Positions 9,048 to 17,906 of a stretch of DNA of 64,000 bases are shown here, one piece after another. Below the pieces are notes generated by a model. It was not told where the DNA came from, searched no databases, and saw only the letters and a list, made by a program, of their open reading frames with translations. Source of the DNA: Streptomyces dangxiongensis (lineage in GTDB: Bacteria; Actinomycetota; Actinomycetes; Streptomycetales; Streptomycetaceae). A program made the position numbers and the translations under genes. Position 1 is the stretch's first letter. Each line of letters starts with the position of its first letter. The DNA lies in contig NZ_CP033073.1 in NCBI RefSeq assembly GCF_003675325.1, positions 5,208,001 through 5,272,000 on the forward strand, given 5' to 3'.

Positions 9048-10132
9048 CTCTGCTCTATCCGTCGTCCTGGGCACTGTGGCCGGTCGGCCTCGAACACCAG
9101 GAGGTTCTCAGGCCGGACGGCCGGACGGACCGGGTCGTCGGGACGCAGTCCGGCCGCGTCGCCCCGGGCCGCGACGAACGACAGGTGCTGGGCGCCGATC
9201 CGCACGGTCACCTCCACGGACCGGCCGAGCACCTCGGTGACGTACACGGTCCCGGCGATCCGGTGCCCGCCGCCGGTCAGCGACACGTCCCGGGGCCGGA
9301 CCCCGACCAGCACCCCGGTGCCGGCCGCGACCCGCACCGGCAGCGGCAGGGCCAGCGCCCCGTCCGCCGACCGGAAGTCCCCGGCCTCGGTGACCACCCC
9401 GGGCAGCAGGTTGATCCGGGGCCGGCCGAAGGCCCGCGCGACCTCGGTGTCGTACGGCCGGTACCAGATGTCCTCCCGGGTGCCGGTCTGCACGATCCGG
9501 CCGTCGCGGATGACCCCGATCCGGTCGCCCAGCGCCAGCGCCTCCACCCAGTCGTGGGTGACGTACAGGGTGGTGGTGCGCCGGACGGCGCCGAGCGCCT
9601 TCAGCTCGGCCCGCATCCGCTGGCGCAGCTTGGCGTCGAGGTGGGACAGCGGCTCGTCCAGCAGGAACGCGCGGGCCGGGCGGACCAGCACCCGGCCGAG
9701 CGCGACCCGCTGCCGCTGCCCGTTGGAGAGCTGTCCGGGCGAGCGGTCCAGCAGGCCGCTGATGCCGAGCAGTTCGGCGACGGCACCGACCCGGTCGCGG
9801 GCCTCGGCGGCGGGCAGCCGGTGACGCGGGGAGCGCAGCGGCGAGACCAGGTTGTCGTACACGGACCGGTGCGGGTACAGGGCGTAGCTCTCGAAGCACA
9901 TGGCCACGCCCCGGTCGTACGGCTCCACGTCCCGCATGTCCCGGCCGCCGATCTCGACCGTGCCGGCGTCCGGCCGTTCCAGCCCGGCGACCGTCTTCAG
10001 GGTGGTCGTCTTGCCGGCCCCCGACGGCCCGAGCAGGCAGAAGAACTCGCCCTCCCGTACGTCGAGTCGGACTCCGTCCAGGGCGGTGGTCCGGCCGTAC
10101 GCCTTGTGCACGTCCCGCAGGGTGATGCTCAT
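9044..10132 (-). CDS. Sugar ABC transporter ATPase B
   Basis: This 362-residue ATPase of the same group as ATPase A has Walker A GPSGAGKTT, signature LSNGQRQR, Walker B FLLDEP and H-loop THDW. The Q-loop reads CFESYALYP, again with Glu for Gln. Possessing two different ATPases in one operon is unusual for CUT1 importers, which normally use an MsiK-type homodimer in Streptomyces. It is known for rhizobial glycerol importers of the GlpSTPQV type. The ATG overlaps the upstream permease stop (ATGA at 10129-10132). Confidence 0.9.
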   Translation of the reverse strand: MSITLRDVHKAYGRTTALDGVRLDVREGEFFCLLGPSGAGKTTTLKTVAGLERPDAGTVEIGGRDMRDVEPYDRGVAMCFESYALYPHRSVYDNLVSPLRSPRHRLPAAEARDRVGAVAELLGISGLLDRSPGQLSNGQRQRVALGRVLVRPARAFLLDEPLSHLDAKLRQRMRAELKALGAVRRTTTLYVTHDWVEALALGDRIGVIRDGRIVQTGTREDIWYRPYDTEVARAFGRPRINLLPGVVTEAGDFRSADGALALPLPVRVAAGTGVLVGVRPRDVSLTGGGHRIAGTVYVTEVLGRSVEVTVRIGAQHLSFVAARGDAAGLRPDDPVRPAVRPENLLVFEADRPQCPGRRIEQR

Positions 10133-10953
10133 GACTTGACCGCCCCGAACGACAGCCCGCGCACCAGGTAGCGCTGGATGGTCAGTGCCAGCAGCAGCGG
10201 CGGGACGACGGAGACGAGTGCGGCGGCGGCCGTGAGGTTGTAGCGGGGGCGGTCGCCGCCGAGGAAGGACAGTGCGCCCACGGTCACCGTCTGGGCCTCG
10301 TGGGAGGTGAGGATCAGCGGGAAGACGAAGTTGTTCCAGGCGAAGATGAACGCCAGCAGCGACACGGCGGCGACCCCCGGCCCGACCAGCGGCAGGGCGA
10401 CCCGCAGGAACGCCTGCCGGCGTGTGTACCCGTCGAGCAGGGCGGCCTGCTCCAGCTCGGGGGTCAGGTCGGCGAAGTACGACCGCATGATCCACACCAC
10501 CAGCGGCAGGGTGACCAGTTGCAGCACCCACACCATGCCGACGTACGTGTCGAACAGGCCCAGCTTCTGGTACAGCACGAACAGCGGGATGATGACGGTG
10601 AGTTCGGGGGCGAAGCGGAACGACAGCAGCGTGAACATCAGGTTCTCCGAGCCCTTGAACCGCCAGCGCGCCGAGGCGTACGCGGCCGGCAGCCCGACCA
10701 CCAGCGACAGCGCGACCGCACCCACCGACACCACCAGGCTGTTGACGAAGAACCGGGTGAACGGGATGCCCTCGCTGTCGCCCAGCACCGTCCGGTAGGA
10801 CTCCAGGGTCGGCGTGAAGGAGAAGTAGGTGCTGAACAGCTTGTCGGCCGGTTTCAGGGAGAGGATGACCATCCAGGCGACCGGGAACAGCGCGAAGAGG
10901 AAGTAGAGGATCAGGGCGGCGTCCGCGAGCCACCCCGGCAGGCGTCTTCTCAC
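10129..10953 (-). CDS. Sugar ABC transporter permease 2 (MalG-like)
   Basis: This 274-residue membrane protein has six predicted helices and an EAA loop reading LEQAALLDGYTRRQAFLRV before the fifth helix, typical of MalG-type (CUT1) permeases. The GTG start at 10953 forms a GTGA overlap with the preceding permease gene. It forms the translocation pore with permease 1 and docks on the paired ATPases. The WNNFVFPLIL segment in the penultimate helix is a common family signature. Confidence 0.9.
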   Translation of the reverse strand: MRRRLPGWLADAALILYFLFALFPVAWMVILSLKPADKLFSTYFSFTPTLESYRTVLGDSEGIPFTRFFVNSLVVSVGAVALSLVVGLPAAYASARWRFKGSENLMFTLLSFRFAPELTVIIPLFVLYQKLGLFDTYVGMVWVLQLVTLPLVVWIMRSYFADLTPELEQAALLDGYTRRQAFLRVALPLVGPGVAAVSLLAFIFAWNNFVFPLILTSHEAQTVTVGALSFLGGDRPRYNLTAAAALVSVVPPLLLALTIQRYLVRGLSFGAVKS

Positions 10954-11834
10954 CCGGACACCTCCGCCGCCCCGCGCTGGATCCGCCCGAGCCGCCGCAC
11001 CAGCACCATCGCCGCCAGGTACACCACGGCCCACAGCACGATCGTGTAGCTGATCCCGAACGAGTACCGCTGGAACCGGATCGCCTCCAGATAGGCCCGG
11101 ATCTGGAGCACCATGGTGGAGTCGCCGGGGCCGCCCTCGGTGAGGGCGTAGATGATGTCGAAGACCTTCAGCGAGTCCATGAACCGGAAGATCACCGCGA
11201 CCAGGACGTACGGCCACAGCATCGGCAGGGTCAGCCGCCGCAGCGTGTACCACCGGCCGGCCCCGTCCACGGCCGCCGCCTCGAACGGGGAGCCGGGCAG
11301 CGACCGCAGCCCCGCCAGCGCGAGGACCGCCACGAACGGGGTGTACACCCACACGTCCACGGCGATCGACGACAGCAGCGCGCCCGCCGGCGTGTCCGTC
11401 CACTGCACCCCGCCCAGACCGAACGGCCGCAGCAGGTGGTTGACCACCCCCACGGACGGCTGGAGCATCAGCTTCCAGATGATCGCCGCGATCACCGGCG
11501 CGATCATCAACGGCAGGATCAGGATCTTCTCCAGGACCCGGCCCACCGGCGAGGAGCGGTGCAGCAGCAGGGCGACGGCCACCCCGAGCACGGTCTCCGC
11601 ACCGGCCGCGCCGACCGCGTACAGCACGGTCACCCAGGCCGAGTTCCAGAAGGCGTCCTGGCTCAGGAGTGTCCCGTAGTTGTGCAGCCGCACCAGGTCC
11701 GGCTGCGGCTTCGCCGCCGAGAAGTCGAACAGGGTGTAGTACAGGCCGAGCGCGAACGGGTAGAGGATCCCGCAGGTCAGCAGCAGCGCCGGCAGGACGA
11801 GCAGGTACGGCCGCAGCGCCGGGCGCCGGCGCAT
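10950..11834 (-). CDS. Sugar ABC transporter permease 1 (MalF-like)
   Basis: This is a 294-residue inner-membrane permease with six hydrophobic helices. The EAA loop is FEAAAVDGAGRWYTLRRLTLP, and the tail FDIIYALTEGGPG is characteristic of MalF/UgpA-type subunits. The ATG shares one base with the stop of the binding-protein gene (TGATG at 11832-11836), and its own stop overlaps the next permease. Family membership is clear; specificity is not. Confidence 0.9.
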   Translation of the reverse strand: MRRRPALRPYLLVLPALLLTCGILYPFALGLYYTLFDFSAAKPQPDLVRLHNYGTLLSQDAFWNSAWVTVLYAVGAAGAETVLGVAVALLLHRSSPVGRVLEKILILPLMIAPVIAAIIWKLMLQPSVGVVNHLLRPFGLGGVQWTDTPAGALLSSIAVDVWVYTPFVAVLALAGLRSLPGSPFEAAAVDGAGRWYTLRRLTLPMLWPYVLVAVIFRFMDSLKVFDIIYALTEGGPGDSTMVLQIRAYLEAIRFQRYSFGISYTIVLWAVVYLAAMVLVRRLGRIQRGAAEVSG

Positions 11835-13258
11835 CAGCCGGCCTTCGCCTTCAGGTCGCCGGCCAGCCCGTCCAGCACGGACCGGGCGTCCTTCCCGCCG
11901 TAGATCTCCTGGAGGGCCGCCGCCCAGCTTGTGGTGGTGTCGAAGAACTGCGCCTGCGGGGTGAACTGGATCCGTGTCCGGCCGGCGACCGTCTCGAAGG
12001 TCTCCAGGAAGCCGGGGAGGTGCCGCATCCGGTCCTTGTAGGCGCCGTCCTGGCTGACCGACCTGCGCACGGGGTCGATGTGGTGGCCGGTGAGGGCGGC
12101 CCTGCGGAGGTGCTCCCGGCCCGTGGCCCACTGGAGGAGCAGCCAGGCGGCGCTCTTGCGCCGGCTCCTGGCGTTCATGCCGAGCGACCAGACCCACATG
12201 TTGGTGGCGAGCGAACCGTCCGGCCCCTTCGGCCCCGGATGGAAGGCGATCCGCCCGGAGGCGGGGCTCGCGCCCTTCACGGCCTGGAAGTACGCGGCCG
12301 TGTCGGCGTCGAACAGCATCCCGGCCTTCTGCGCCCCGAGGTCGCTGGAGCACTGGTACCAGGTGTACGACGTCCAGGACGGCGGCCCGCCCCGCCGCAC
12401 CATGTCCGCCCAGTCCTCGGTGAAGGCGACGGCCCGGGGGGAGTTCATGGCGGGCGTGAGCCTGCCGCCCTCGACGGTGAAGTCGCGCAGGCCGTTGCGG
12501 GCGTACATCGTCATGAACCCGGGGTGGATGGTGGCCCAGCTCCGCGAGCCGCGCACCGCGATCCCGTACATCCCGTCGAACCCGGCGCCGGGCGCCTTCC
12601 GTTCGATCACCCCGGCCAGTTCGCGCAGCTCCTCGAAGGTCTCGGCCGGTCTGAGCCCCAGCTTGCGGAACACCCCGGTGTGGTAGGCGACCACGTTGGT
12701 CTCCCAGCCCCACGGCAGCGCGTACTGCCCGCCCCGGCCGAGCGGCTCGCCCGCCCTCAGCGACCACTGGCCGGCCCGGAGGAGGTTGGGGTAGAAGTCC
12801 GTCCGGTCCCATTCGGCGGCGGTGGCCGAGGAGTTGCGCATCCACGGCCCCAGGTCCTCCAGCCAGCCCGGCGGCCCGTACTGCCACACCATGTAGGCGC
12901 CCAGCATGAACACGTCGTAGGAGGCGCGCCCGCTGGACAGGTCGACGGTGAGCTTGTCGAAGTAGTTGTCCTCGGGGAAGACGTCGTAGGTCACCTGGAT
13001 GCCGGTCTTCTCGGTGAACGACTTCAGGTCGGCGATCAGGGCGTCGGTGTAGGGGTGCTTGTTCAGCAGCGCCTTCACGGTGGTGCCCTTCTCCCGCTTC
13101 CAGTCGAAGGACCCGGTGACGTCGTCCGCGGCCGAACCGCCGCCCTTGTCCTGCCGGCCGCCGCCGAACCCGGTGCCGCAGGCGGAGACCAGCGGGGCGG
13201 CGGCGAGGGTGCCGGTGAGCGCGAGGAAGCGTCGGCGGTCGTGCACGTGCCTGTCCAT
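11834..13258 (-). CDS. Sugar-binding lipoprotein of the ABC importer
   Basis: This 474-residue family-1-type extracellular solute-binding protein has an N-terminus DRRRFLALTGTLAAAPLVSAC that combines a twin-arginine-like pair with a lipobox (LVSAC, Cys27), so it is likely exported by Tat and lipid-anchored. Mid-protein it contains YALPWGWETNVVAYHTGVF, common in oligosaccharide/polyol binders. The ATG at 13258 has a strong GGAGG six bases upstream. It is the first gene of the eight-gene leftward operon and faces the second kinase across a 179-bp divergent promoter region, where regulation of the island is probably concentrated. Confidence 0.88.
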   Translation of the reverse strand: MDRHVHDRRRFLALTGTLAAAPLVSACGTGFGGGRQDKGGGSAADDVTGSFDWKREKGTTVKALLNKHPYTDALIADLKSFTEKTGIQVTYDVFPEDNYFDKLTVDLSSGRASYDVFMLGAYMVWQYGPPGWLEDLGPWMRNSSATAAEWDRTDFYPNLLRAGQWSLRAGEPLGRGGQYALPWGWETNVVAYHTGVFRKLGLRPAETFEELRELAGVIERKAPGAGFDGMYGIAVRGSRSWATIHPGFMTMYARNGLRDFTVEGGRLTPAMNSPRAVAFTEDWADMVRRGGPPSWTSYTWYQCSSDLGAQKAGMLFDADTAAYFQAVKGASPASGRIAFHPGPKGPDGSLATNMWVWSLGMNARSRRKSAAWLLLQWATGREHLRRAALTGHHIDPVRRSVSQDGAYKDRMRHLPGFLETFETVAGRTRIQFTPQAQFFDTTTSWAAALQEIYGGKDARSVLDGLAGDLKAKAG

Positions 13259-13437
13259 CCGGGACCTCCGTCGGTGGGGCGGTGGGGTCGGGCGGTCAAC
13301 CGTGCGAGTCGGCTCGACAACAGAGCGTGTAACGGGGACGGAAGAGCGTCAATCCCTTGCGCACGGGGAAAACAGGGGGAAATCTCGGAGGAGCATGGGA
13401 AGTTCACACGGCCGGTCGCTAAGTGCGGGAGGCGGGC

Positions 13438-14859
13438 ATGGCGTTGGCGTGGCTCGGGATCGACCTCGGCACCCAGGGCGTACGGGCCCTGCTCGTGACC
13501 GCCGACGGCCGGGTGCTCGGCGAGGGGGCGGCGCCGCTCGTGCGGGGCCGCCGGGAGGGGACACGGCACGAGCAGGACCCCGGGGAGTGGTGGGAGGCGG
13601 TCCGCACGGCCGCCCGGGCGGCGCTCGACGGGGTGCGGACGCCGGTGGCCGGGGTCGCGGTGTGCGGCACGTCCGGGACCGTGCTGCTCACGGACGACGC
13701 GGGCCGCCCGCTGGGGCCCGCGCTGATGTACGACGACCGGCGGGCCGCGGCCGAGGGCGCGCGGCTGCGGTCGGCGGGGCTCGCCGTCCAGGACACCTGG
13801 GCGCTGCCCAAGGCCCGCTGGCTGGTCGCCCGGCACGGACCCGGCCGGGTCGCGCACCAGCCGGACGTGATCACGGCCCGGCTGGTCGGGCACCGGGTGC
13901 CCAGCGACTCCAGCCACGCCCTGAAGACCGCCTACGACCTGCGGCGCGACGCCTGGCCGGAACTGACCGGCCTGCCCCCTGGCGCCCTCCCGCCCGTCGT
14001 GCGCCCCGGCACCCGGCTCGGCGAGGTCGGCCCGGCCGCCGCCGACGCCACCGGCATCCCCGCCGGCACGCCCGTCCTCGCGGGCATGACCGACGGCTGC
14101 GCCGCCCAGATCGCCGCCGGGGCGCTGCGCCCGGGCGCGTGGAACTCGGTGCTGGGCACGACACTCGTGCTCAAGGGCGCCGCCACGGAGCCCGTGTCCG
14201 ACCCGGCCGGCGTGGTCTACAACCATCGCGGGCCGGACGGCACCTGGCTGCCCGGCGGCGCCTCCAGCGTCGGCGCGGGCGTCCTCACCGCCCGCTTCCC
14301 GGGCGCCGACCCGGCCGCGCTGGACGCCCGCGCCGCCGCGTTCGAGCCCTCGGGCGCCGTCGCCTACCCCCTCGTCTCGCCCGGCGAACGCTTCCCCTTC
14401 CACGCCCCGCACGCGACGTCGCTGCTGCTGGGCGACCCGGAGTCGGAAGCCGACCTGTGGGCGGCCCTCCTGCAGGGCGTGGCCTTCGCCGAGCGCCTCT
14501 GCCTGGACTACCTCCACCACCTGGGCGCCCCCCTGGACGGCACCCTCACCCTGACCGGCGGCGGTGCCCGCAGCGCCTACTGGACCCAGCTTCGCGCCGA
14601 CGTCCTGGGCCGCCCGGTGCGGGTGCCGGACCGCACCGAACCGGCGCTGGGCATGGCGGCGCTGGCCGCGTACGGCACGGGGGCGGCGCCGACTCTCGCC
14701 GAGGCGGCGGAGGGCATGGTGCGGGCGGGCACGACGGTCGAACCGCGGCCCGGCCGCACCGGCCGCTTCACCGAGCCGTACGCGCGGCTGGTGGCGGAGC
14801 TGGAGGCCCGGGGCTGGCTGCCGCGCCCGGTGGCCGACCACGCGCGGGCCCGGATGTAG
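13438..14859 (+). CDS. FGGY kinase, D-ribulose-kinase (SePSK/XK1)-like
   Basis: This 473-residue FGGY kinase starts with LGIDLGTQGVRALLV. CGTSGTVLL, SHALKTAYD, LPPVVRPG, SVLGTTLVLK and GVVYNHR together resemble the cyanobacterial/plant SePSK-XK1 group, reported to phosphorylate D-ribulose. ATP-site motif GGGARSAYW is near the C-terminus. The ATG at 13438 has GGGAGG five bases upstream; the earlier GTG at 13423 does not. It is transcribed away from the transport operon and probably acts on the same substrate or its ketose product. Family resemblance is by eye; the substrate is inferred. Confidence 0.8.
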   Translation: MALAWLGIDLGTQGVRALLVTADGRVLGEGAAPLVRGRREGTRHEQDPGEWWEAVRTAARAALDGVRTPVAGVAVCGTSGTVLLTDDAGRPLGPALMYDDRRAAAEGARLRSAGLAVQDTWALPKARWLVARHGPGRVAHQPDVITARLVGHRVPSDSSHALKTAYDLRRDAWPELTGLPPGALPPVVRPGTRLGEVGPAAADATGIPAGTPVLAGMTDGCAAQIAAGALRPGAWNSVLGTTLVLKGAATEPVSDPAGVVYNHRGPDGTWLPGGASSVGAGVLTARFPGADPAALDARAAAFEPSGAVAYPLVSPGERFPFHAPHATSLLLGDPESEADLWAALLQGVAFAERLCLDYLHHLGAPLDGTLTLTGGGARSAYWTQLRADVLGRPVRVPDRTEPALGMAALAAYGTGAAPTLAEAAEGMVRAGTTVEPRPGRTGRFTEPYARLVAELEARGWLPRPVADHARARM

Positions 14860-14890
14860 CGACCGGGCGGCGCGGTACCGGAGTGCCCGC

Positions 14891-14896
14891 GATACT
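14891..14896 (+). promoter_or_regulatory. -10-like box GATACT for a leaderless start
   Basis: GATACT ends exactly 7 nt before the ATG at 14904 and no AGGAGG-type site intervenes. This suggests transcription starts at or next to the start codon. No convincing -35 was identified. Confidence 0.4.
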
Positions 14897-14903
14897 GGCG
14901 GCC

Positions 14904-15515
14904 ATGACGTCCACCACGCTTCTCCTCTCCCGTCACGGCGAGACCGTCTGGCACGCCCGGAACCGGTACGCCGGGGTCAGCGACGTGGCCCTCACCGACA
15001 CCGGGCGTGCCCAGGCCGAGGCGCTGGGGCGGTGGACCGCCGCGCACCCGGTGGACGCCGTGTGGACCTCGCCCCTGTCCCGGGCGACCGCCACCGCCGA
15101 GCCCGCCTGCCGGACCCTGGGCGTCACCCCGCACCGCGAACCGGACCTCAGGGAATGCGACTTCGGCGTGGTGGAGGGCCGTACGCTCGCGGAGTTCGCG
15201 GTGGAGGACCCGCGGGCGGCGGAGGCGTTCCGCCGGGACCCGGTGGCGCACCCGTTCCCCGGCGCCGAGGACCCCCGCGCGGCGGCGGGGCGCGGCACCG
15301 CCGCCCTGCGCCGCATCGCCGCCGCCCACTCCGGCGGGCGCGTCCTGGTCGTCGCCCACAACACTCTGCTGCGACTCGTGCTCTGCTCCCTGCTGGGCAT
15401 CCCCCTGGCCGAGTACCGCGGGGTGTTCCCACGGCTGCGCAACGCGGCGGTGTCCGAGATCCACGTCGACGGTGACCGGACCGCGCTGCTCTCGCTGAAC
15501 GTGCCCTGCGCCTGA
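14904..15515 (+). CDS. Histidine phosphatase (phosphoglycerate-mutase fold)
   Basis: This is a 203-residue member of the histidine phosphatase superfamily. The catalytic RHGET motif lies at residues 10-14, the second histidine in VVAHNTLLR, and the phospho-pocket acid in LRECDFG. Short proteins of this type are often mis-named phosphoglycerate mutases but mostly remove phosphate from small metabolites. The gene follows the second FGGY kinase by 44 bp and may recycle a sugar phosphate of the same pathway. The start lacks a Shine-Dalgarno site and may be leaderless. Confidence 0.85.
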   Translation: MTSTTLLLSRHGETVWHARNRYAGVSDVALTDTGRAQAEALGRWTAAHPVDAVWTSPLSRATATAEPACRTLGVTPHREPDLRECDFGVVEGRTLAEFAVEDPRAAEAFRRDPVAHPFPGAEDPRAAAGRGTAALRRIAAAHSGGRVLVVAHNTLLRLVLCSLLGIPLAEYRGVFPRLRNAAVSEIHVDGDRTALLSLNVPCA

Positions 15516-15527
15516 CCCGCACGACAG

Positions 15528-15564
15528 GAGGGCCCCCGCGAGTCACGTCCTCGCCGGGGCCCTC
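15528..15564. terminator. Bidirectional hairpin between convergent genes
   Basis: A 15-bp stem with one mismatch (left arm 15528-15542, right arm 15550-15564, loop 7 nt) lies between the phosphatase and the convergent sod gene. It could stop transcription from both sides. Confidence 0.65.
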
Positions 15565-15629
15565 CCTTCATCCGCCCGCCGCCGTGAAGGGTGAGAAGAC
15601 GATCACGAGGCGGGACGATCCGCGGCCGC

Positions 15630-16277
15630 TCAGGGCGCGAGCAGCAGCACGTCCGCGCGGGACCGGGCGGCCTCGTGGCGGCGTGCGACGTCCTGCCAGT
15701 TCACGACCTGCCACATGGCCTCGACGAAGTCGGCCTTCTGGTTCCTGTACTGGAGGTAGAAGGCGTGCTCCCAGGCGTCGAAGACCAGGATCGGGACGGA
15801 GCCCTGGCCGACGTTGCCCTGGTGGTCGTAGACCTGCTCCACGATCAGGCGTCCGCTCAGCGGCTCGTGGGCGAGCACGCCCCAGCCCGAGCCCTGGGTC
15901 GTGGCCGCGGCCTTGGAGAGCTGTGTCCGGAACGCGGCGAAGGAACCGAACGACTCCTTGATCGCGTCGGCCAGTTCGCCCACGCCGTCGGCGGCCAGCG
16001 GCTCGCCGCCGCCGTCCTTGGGGCCGGTCATGTTCTGCCAGTAGACCGAGTGCAGGATGTGCCCGGACAGATGGAACGCCAGGTTCTTCTCCAGGCCGTT
16101 GACCGAGCCCCACGACTCCTTCTCACGCGCCTCGGCGAGCTGCTCCAGGGTGTCGTTGGCGCCCTTCACATAGGCCGCGTGGTGCTTGTCGTGGTGCAGC
16201 TCGATGATCTCGGGGCTGATCACGGGGGCCAGCGCGGAGTAGTCGTAGGGCAGGTCGGGCAGCGTGTAGACGGGCAT
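15630..16277 (-). CDS. sodF: Superoxide dismutase, Fe-type (SodF family)
   Basis: This enzyme dismutates superoxide in the cytoplasm. The 215-residue product has all four metal ligands of the Fe/Mn family: H28 in ELHHDKHH, H76 in ILHSVYW, D167 and H171 in VFDAWEHAF. Streptomycetes also carry a nickel enzyme, SodN; the iron enzyme is known to be repressed by the nickel regulator Nur when nickel is plentiful. A matching Nur operator lies 24 bp upstream of the start codon. The ATG at 16277 follows a strong GGAGGGG. The gene is monocistronic, between two hairpins. Confidence 0.93.
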   Translation of the reverse strand: MPVYTLPDLPYDYSALAPVISPEIIELHHDKHHAAYVKGANDTLEQLAEAREKESWGSVNGLEKNLAFHLSGHILHSVYWQNMTGPKDGGGEPLAADGVGELADAIKESFGSFAAFRTQLSKAAATTQGSGWGVLAHEPLSGRLIVEQVYDHQGNVGQGSVPILVFDAWEHAFYLQYRNQKADFVEAMWQVVNWQDVARRHEAARSRADVLLLAP

Positions 16278-16300
16278 GGGTGATCCCCTCCGGAACCTTA

Positions 16301-16317
16301 TTGCAAGTCACTTGCAG
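16301..16317 (-). promoter_or_regulatory. Nur (nickel-responsive Fur family) operator
   Basis: The sequence TTGCAA-GTCAC-TTGCAG matches the published Streptomyces Nur box, tTGCaa-N5-ttGCAA, in 11 of 12 specified bases with the correct 5-bp spacer. It lies 24-40 bp before the sodF start codon, where a bound repressor would block the promoter. Confidence 0.8.
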
Positions 16318-16353
16318 GTACACGCTAGCAACAAGAACGTCCGGGCAACACAA

Positions 16354-16382
16354 AGGCCCCCACGTGTCGTCCGTGGGGGCCT
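16354..16382 (-). terminator. Hairpin after amino-acid permease
   Basis: A perfect 11-bp stem (AGGCCCCCACG / CGTGGGGGCCT) with a 7-nt loop starts 20 bp past the permease stop. It insulates sodF from leftward read-through. Confidence 0.65.
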
Positions 16383-16401
16383 CGTGCGCGAGGGGGCCGG
16401 A

Positions 16402-17787
16402 TCAGCGGCGGGCGCGCACCCGCTGCCAGGCGTAACCGGCGACCGCCAGGACCAGCGTCATCGTGCCGGTCGAGTAGAGCTGCACCCGGGTGTCCGGCTC
16501 CCGGGCCATCAGGACGAAGATCGCGGCCATGCCGGCCAGCGCCGCCCAGGTCAGCCACGGGAACGCCCACATCCGCACGACGAGCTTGTCCGGTGCCTCG
16601 CGCTCGATCCGGCGCCGCAGCAGTAGCTGGGAGACCGCGATGAAGATCCAGACGACCAGGATGACCGCCCCGATCATGTTCAGCAGCCAGCGGAAGATGT
16701 CGTCCGGACGCCAGTAGTTGAGCATCACACAGACGAAGCCGAGGACGCAGGAGGTGAGGACCGCGATCCGGGGGACCCCGCCGGAGAGCCGCGCCAGCGC
16801 CTTCGGGCCCTGGCCGCGCCCGACCAGCGAGTAGGCGATGCGCGAGGAGCCGTAGATGTTGGCGTTCATCGCGGACAGCAGGGCGACCAGGACGACCACG
16901 TTCATGAGCTGGCCCGCGCCCGGGATGCCCAGGTGGTCCAGGGTGGCCACGTACGGGCCCTTCTCCACGACCTCCTTGGAGTCCCACGGGACGAGGGTGA
17001 CGACGACCGCCATGGAGCCGATGTAGAACAGGGCGATGCGCCACATCGCCGTGCGGACGGCGGAGGCCACGCCCCGCACCGGGTCCTCCGACTCCGCCGC
17101 CGCGATGGTGACCGTCTCCAGGCCGCCGTACGCGAACACCGAGGCGAGCAGCCCGACCAGCAGACCCTCGTTGCCGTGGGGCAGGAAGTCGGACAGGTGC
17201 GAGGCGCCGGGGGAGTCCGTGCCCGGCAGTACCCCCGCGATGGCCAGCACGCCCAGGATCAGGAACAGGCTGATCGCGCCGACCTTCAGTGCGGCGAACC
17301 AGAACTCGAACTCGCCGAAGTTCTTCACGGCGGCCAGGTTCGCCCCGCAGAACACCACCATGAACAGCGCGACCCAGGCCCACTGCGGGGTGCCCGGCAC
17401 CCAGCCCTGCACGATGTGCGCGGCGCCTATGCCCTCCAGGCCGACGGCCGTGCACAGCAGCACCCAGAACGACCAGCCCGCCGCGAAGCCCGCCCACGGG
17501 CCGATCGCCCGCTCGGCGTGCGCCGAGAAGGAACCGGAGGACGGGTACGCGGCCGACATCTCGCCGAGCATCCGCATCACCAGCATCACCAGGAGGCCGG
17601 AGAGGGCGTAGGCGATCACGATGGACGGACCGGCGGCGGCGATCCCCGCCCCGGAACCGACGAACAGGCCCGCGCCGATGACCCCGCCGAGGGCGATCAT
17701 CGACAGATGGCGCTGTTTGAGGCCGTGGGAGAGGGAGCCGTCCGTTCGCTGGTCCGGCGGCTCTTGCGTGGTCGTGCTGCTGGGCAT
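16402..17787 (-). CDS. APC-family amino-acid permease (GabP-like)
   Basis: This 461-residue integral membrane transporter has about 12 helices. The first-helix motif GGVIGAGLFVGSG and the loop MRMLGEMSAAYPSSGSFS mark the amino-acid transporter subfamily of APC proton symporters, such as GabP and AnsP. It is closely related to the permease at 25269, suggesting duplication within this region. The ATG at 17787 has GGGAG about 10 nt upstream; a TTG seven codons earlier lacks support. The amino acid carried is not evident. Confidence 0.85.
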   Translation of the reverse strand: MPSSTTTQEPPDQRTDGSLSHGLKQRHLSMIALGGVIGAGLFVGSGAGIAAAGPSIVIAYALSGLLVMLVMRMLGEMSAAYPSSGSFSAHAERAIGPWAGFAAGWSFWVLLCTAVGLEGIGAAHIVQGWVPGTPQWAWVALFMVVFCGANLAAVKNFGEFEFWFAALKVGAISLFLILGVLAIAGVLPGTDSPGASHLSDFLPHGNEGLLVGLLASVFAYGGLETVTIAAAESEDPVRGVASAVRTAMWRIALFYIGSMAVVVTLVPWDSKEVVEKGPYVATLDHLGIPGAGQLMNVVVLVALLSAMNANIYGSSRIAYSLVGRGQGPKALARLSGGVPRIAVLTSCVLGFVCVMLNYWRPDDIFRWLLNMIGAVILVVWIFIAVSQLLLRRRIEREAPDKLVVRMWAFPWLTWAALAGMAAIFVLMAREPDTRVQLYSTGTMTLVLAVAGYAWQRVRARR

Positions 17788-17906
17788 GGGCGCGGCTCTC
17801 CCGGTCAAGCAAGGATAAAAACCCCGCCAGTCTGGGCGGCCCGTCCGCTCACGCGAAGGGGCCGCCCACTATGCGGACATCCGCCGTACGCAGCGTGTAC
17901 GGGCCG

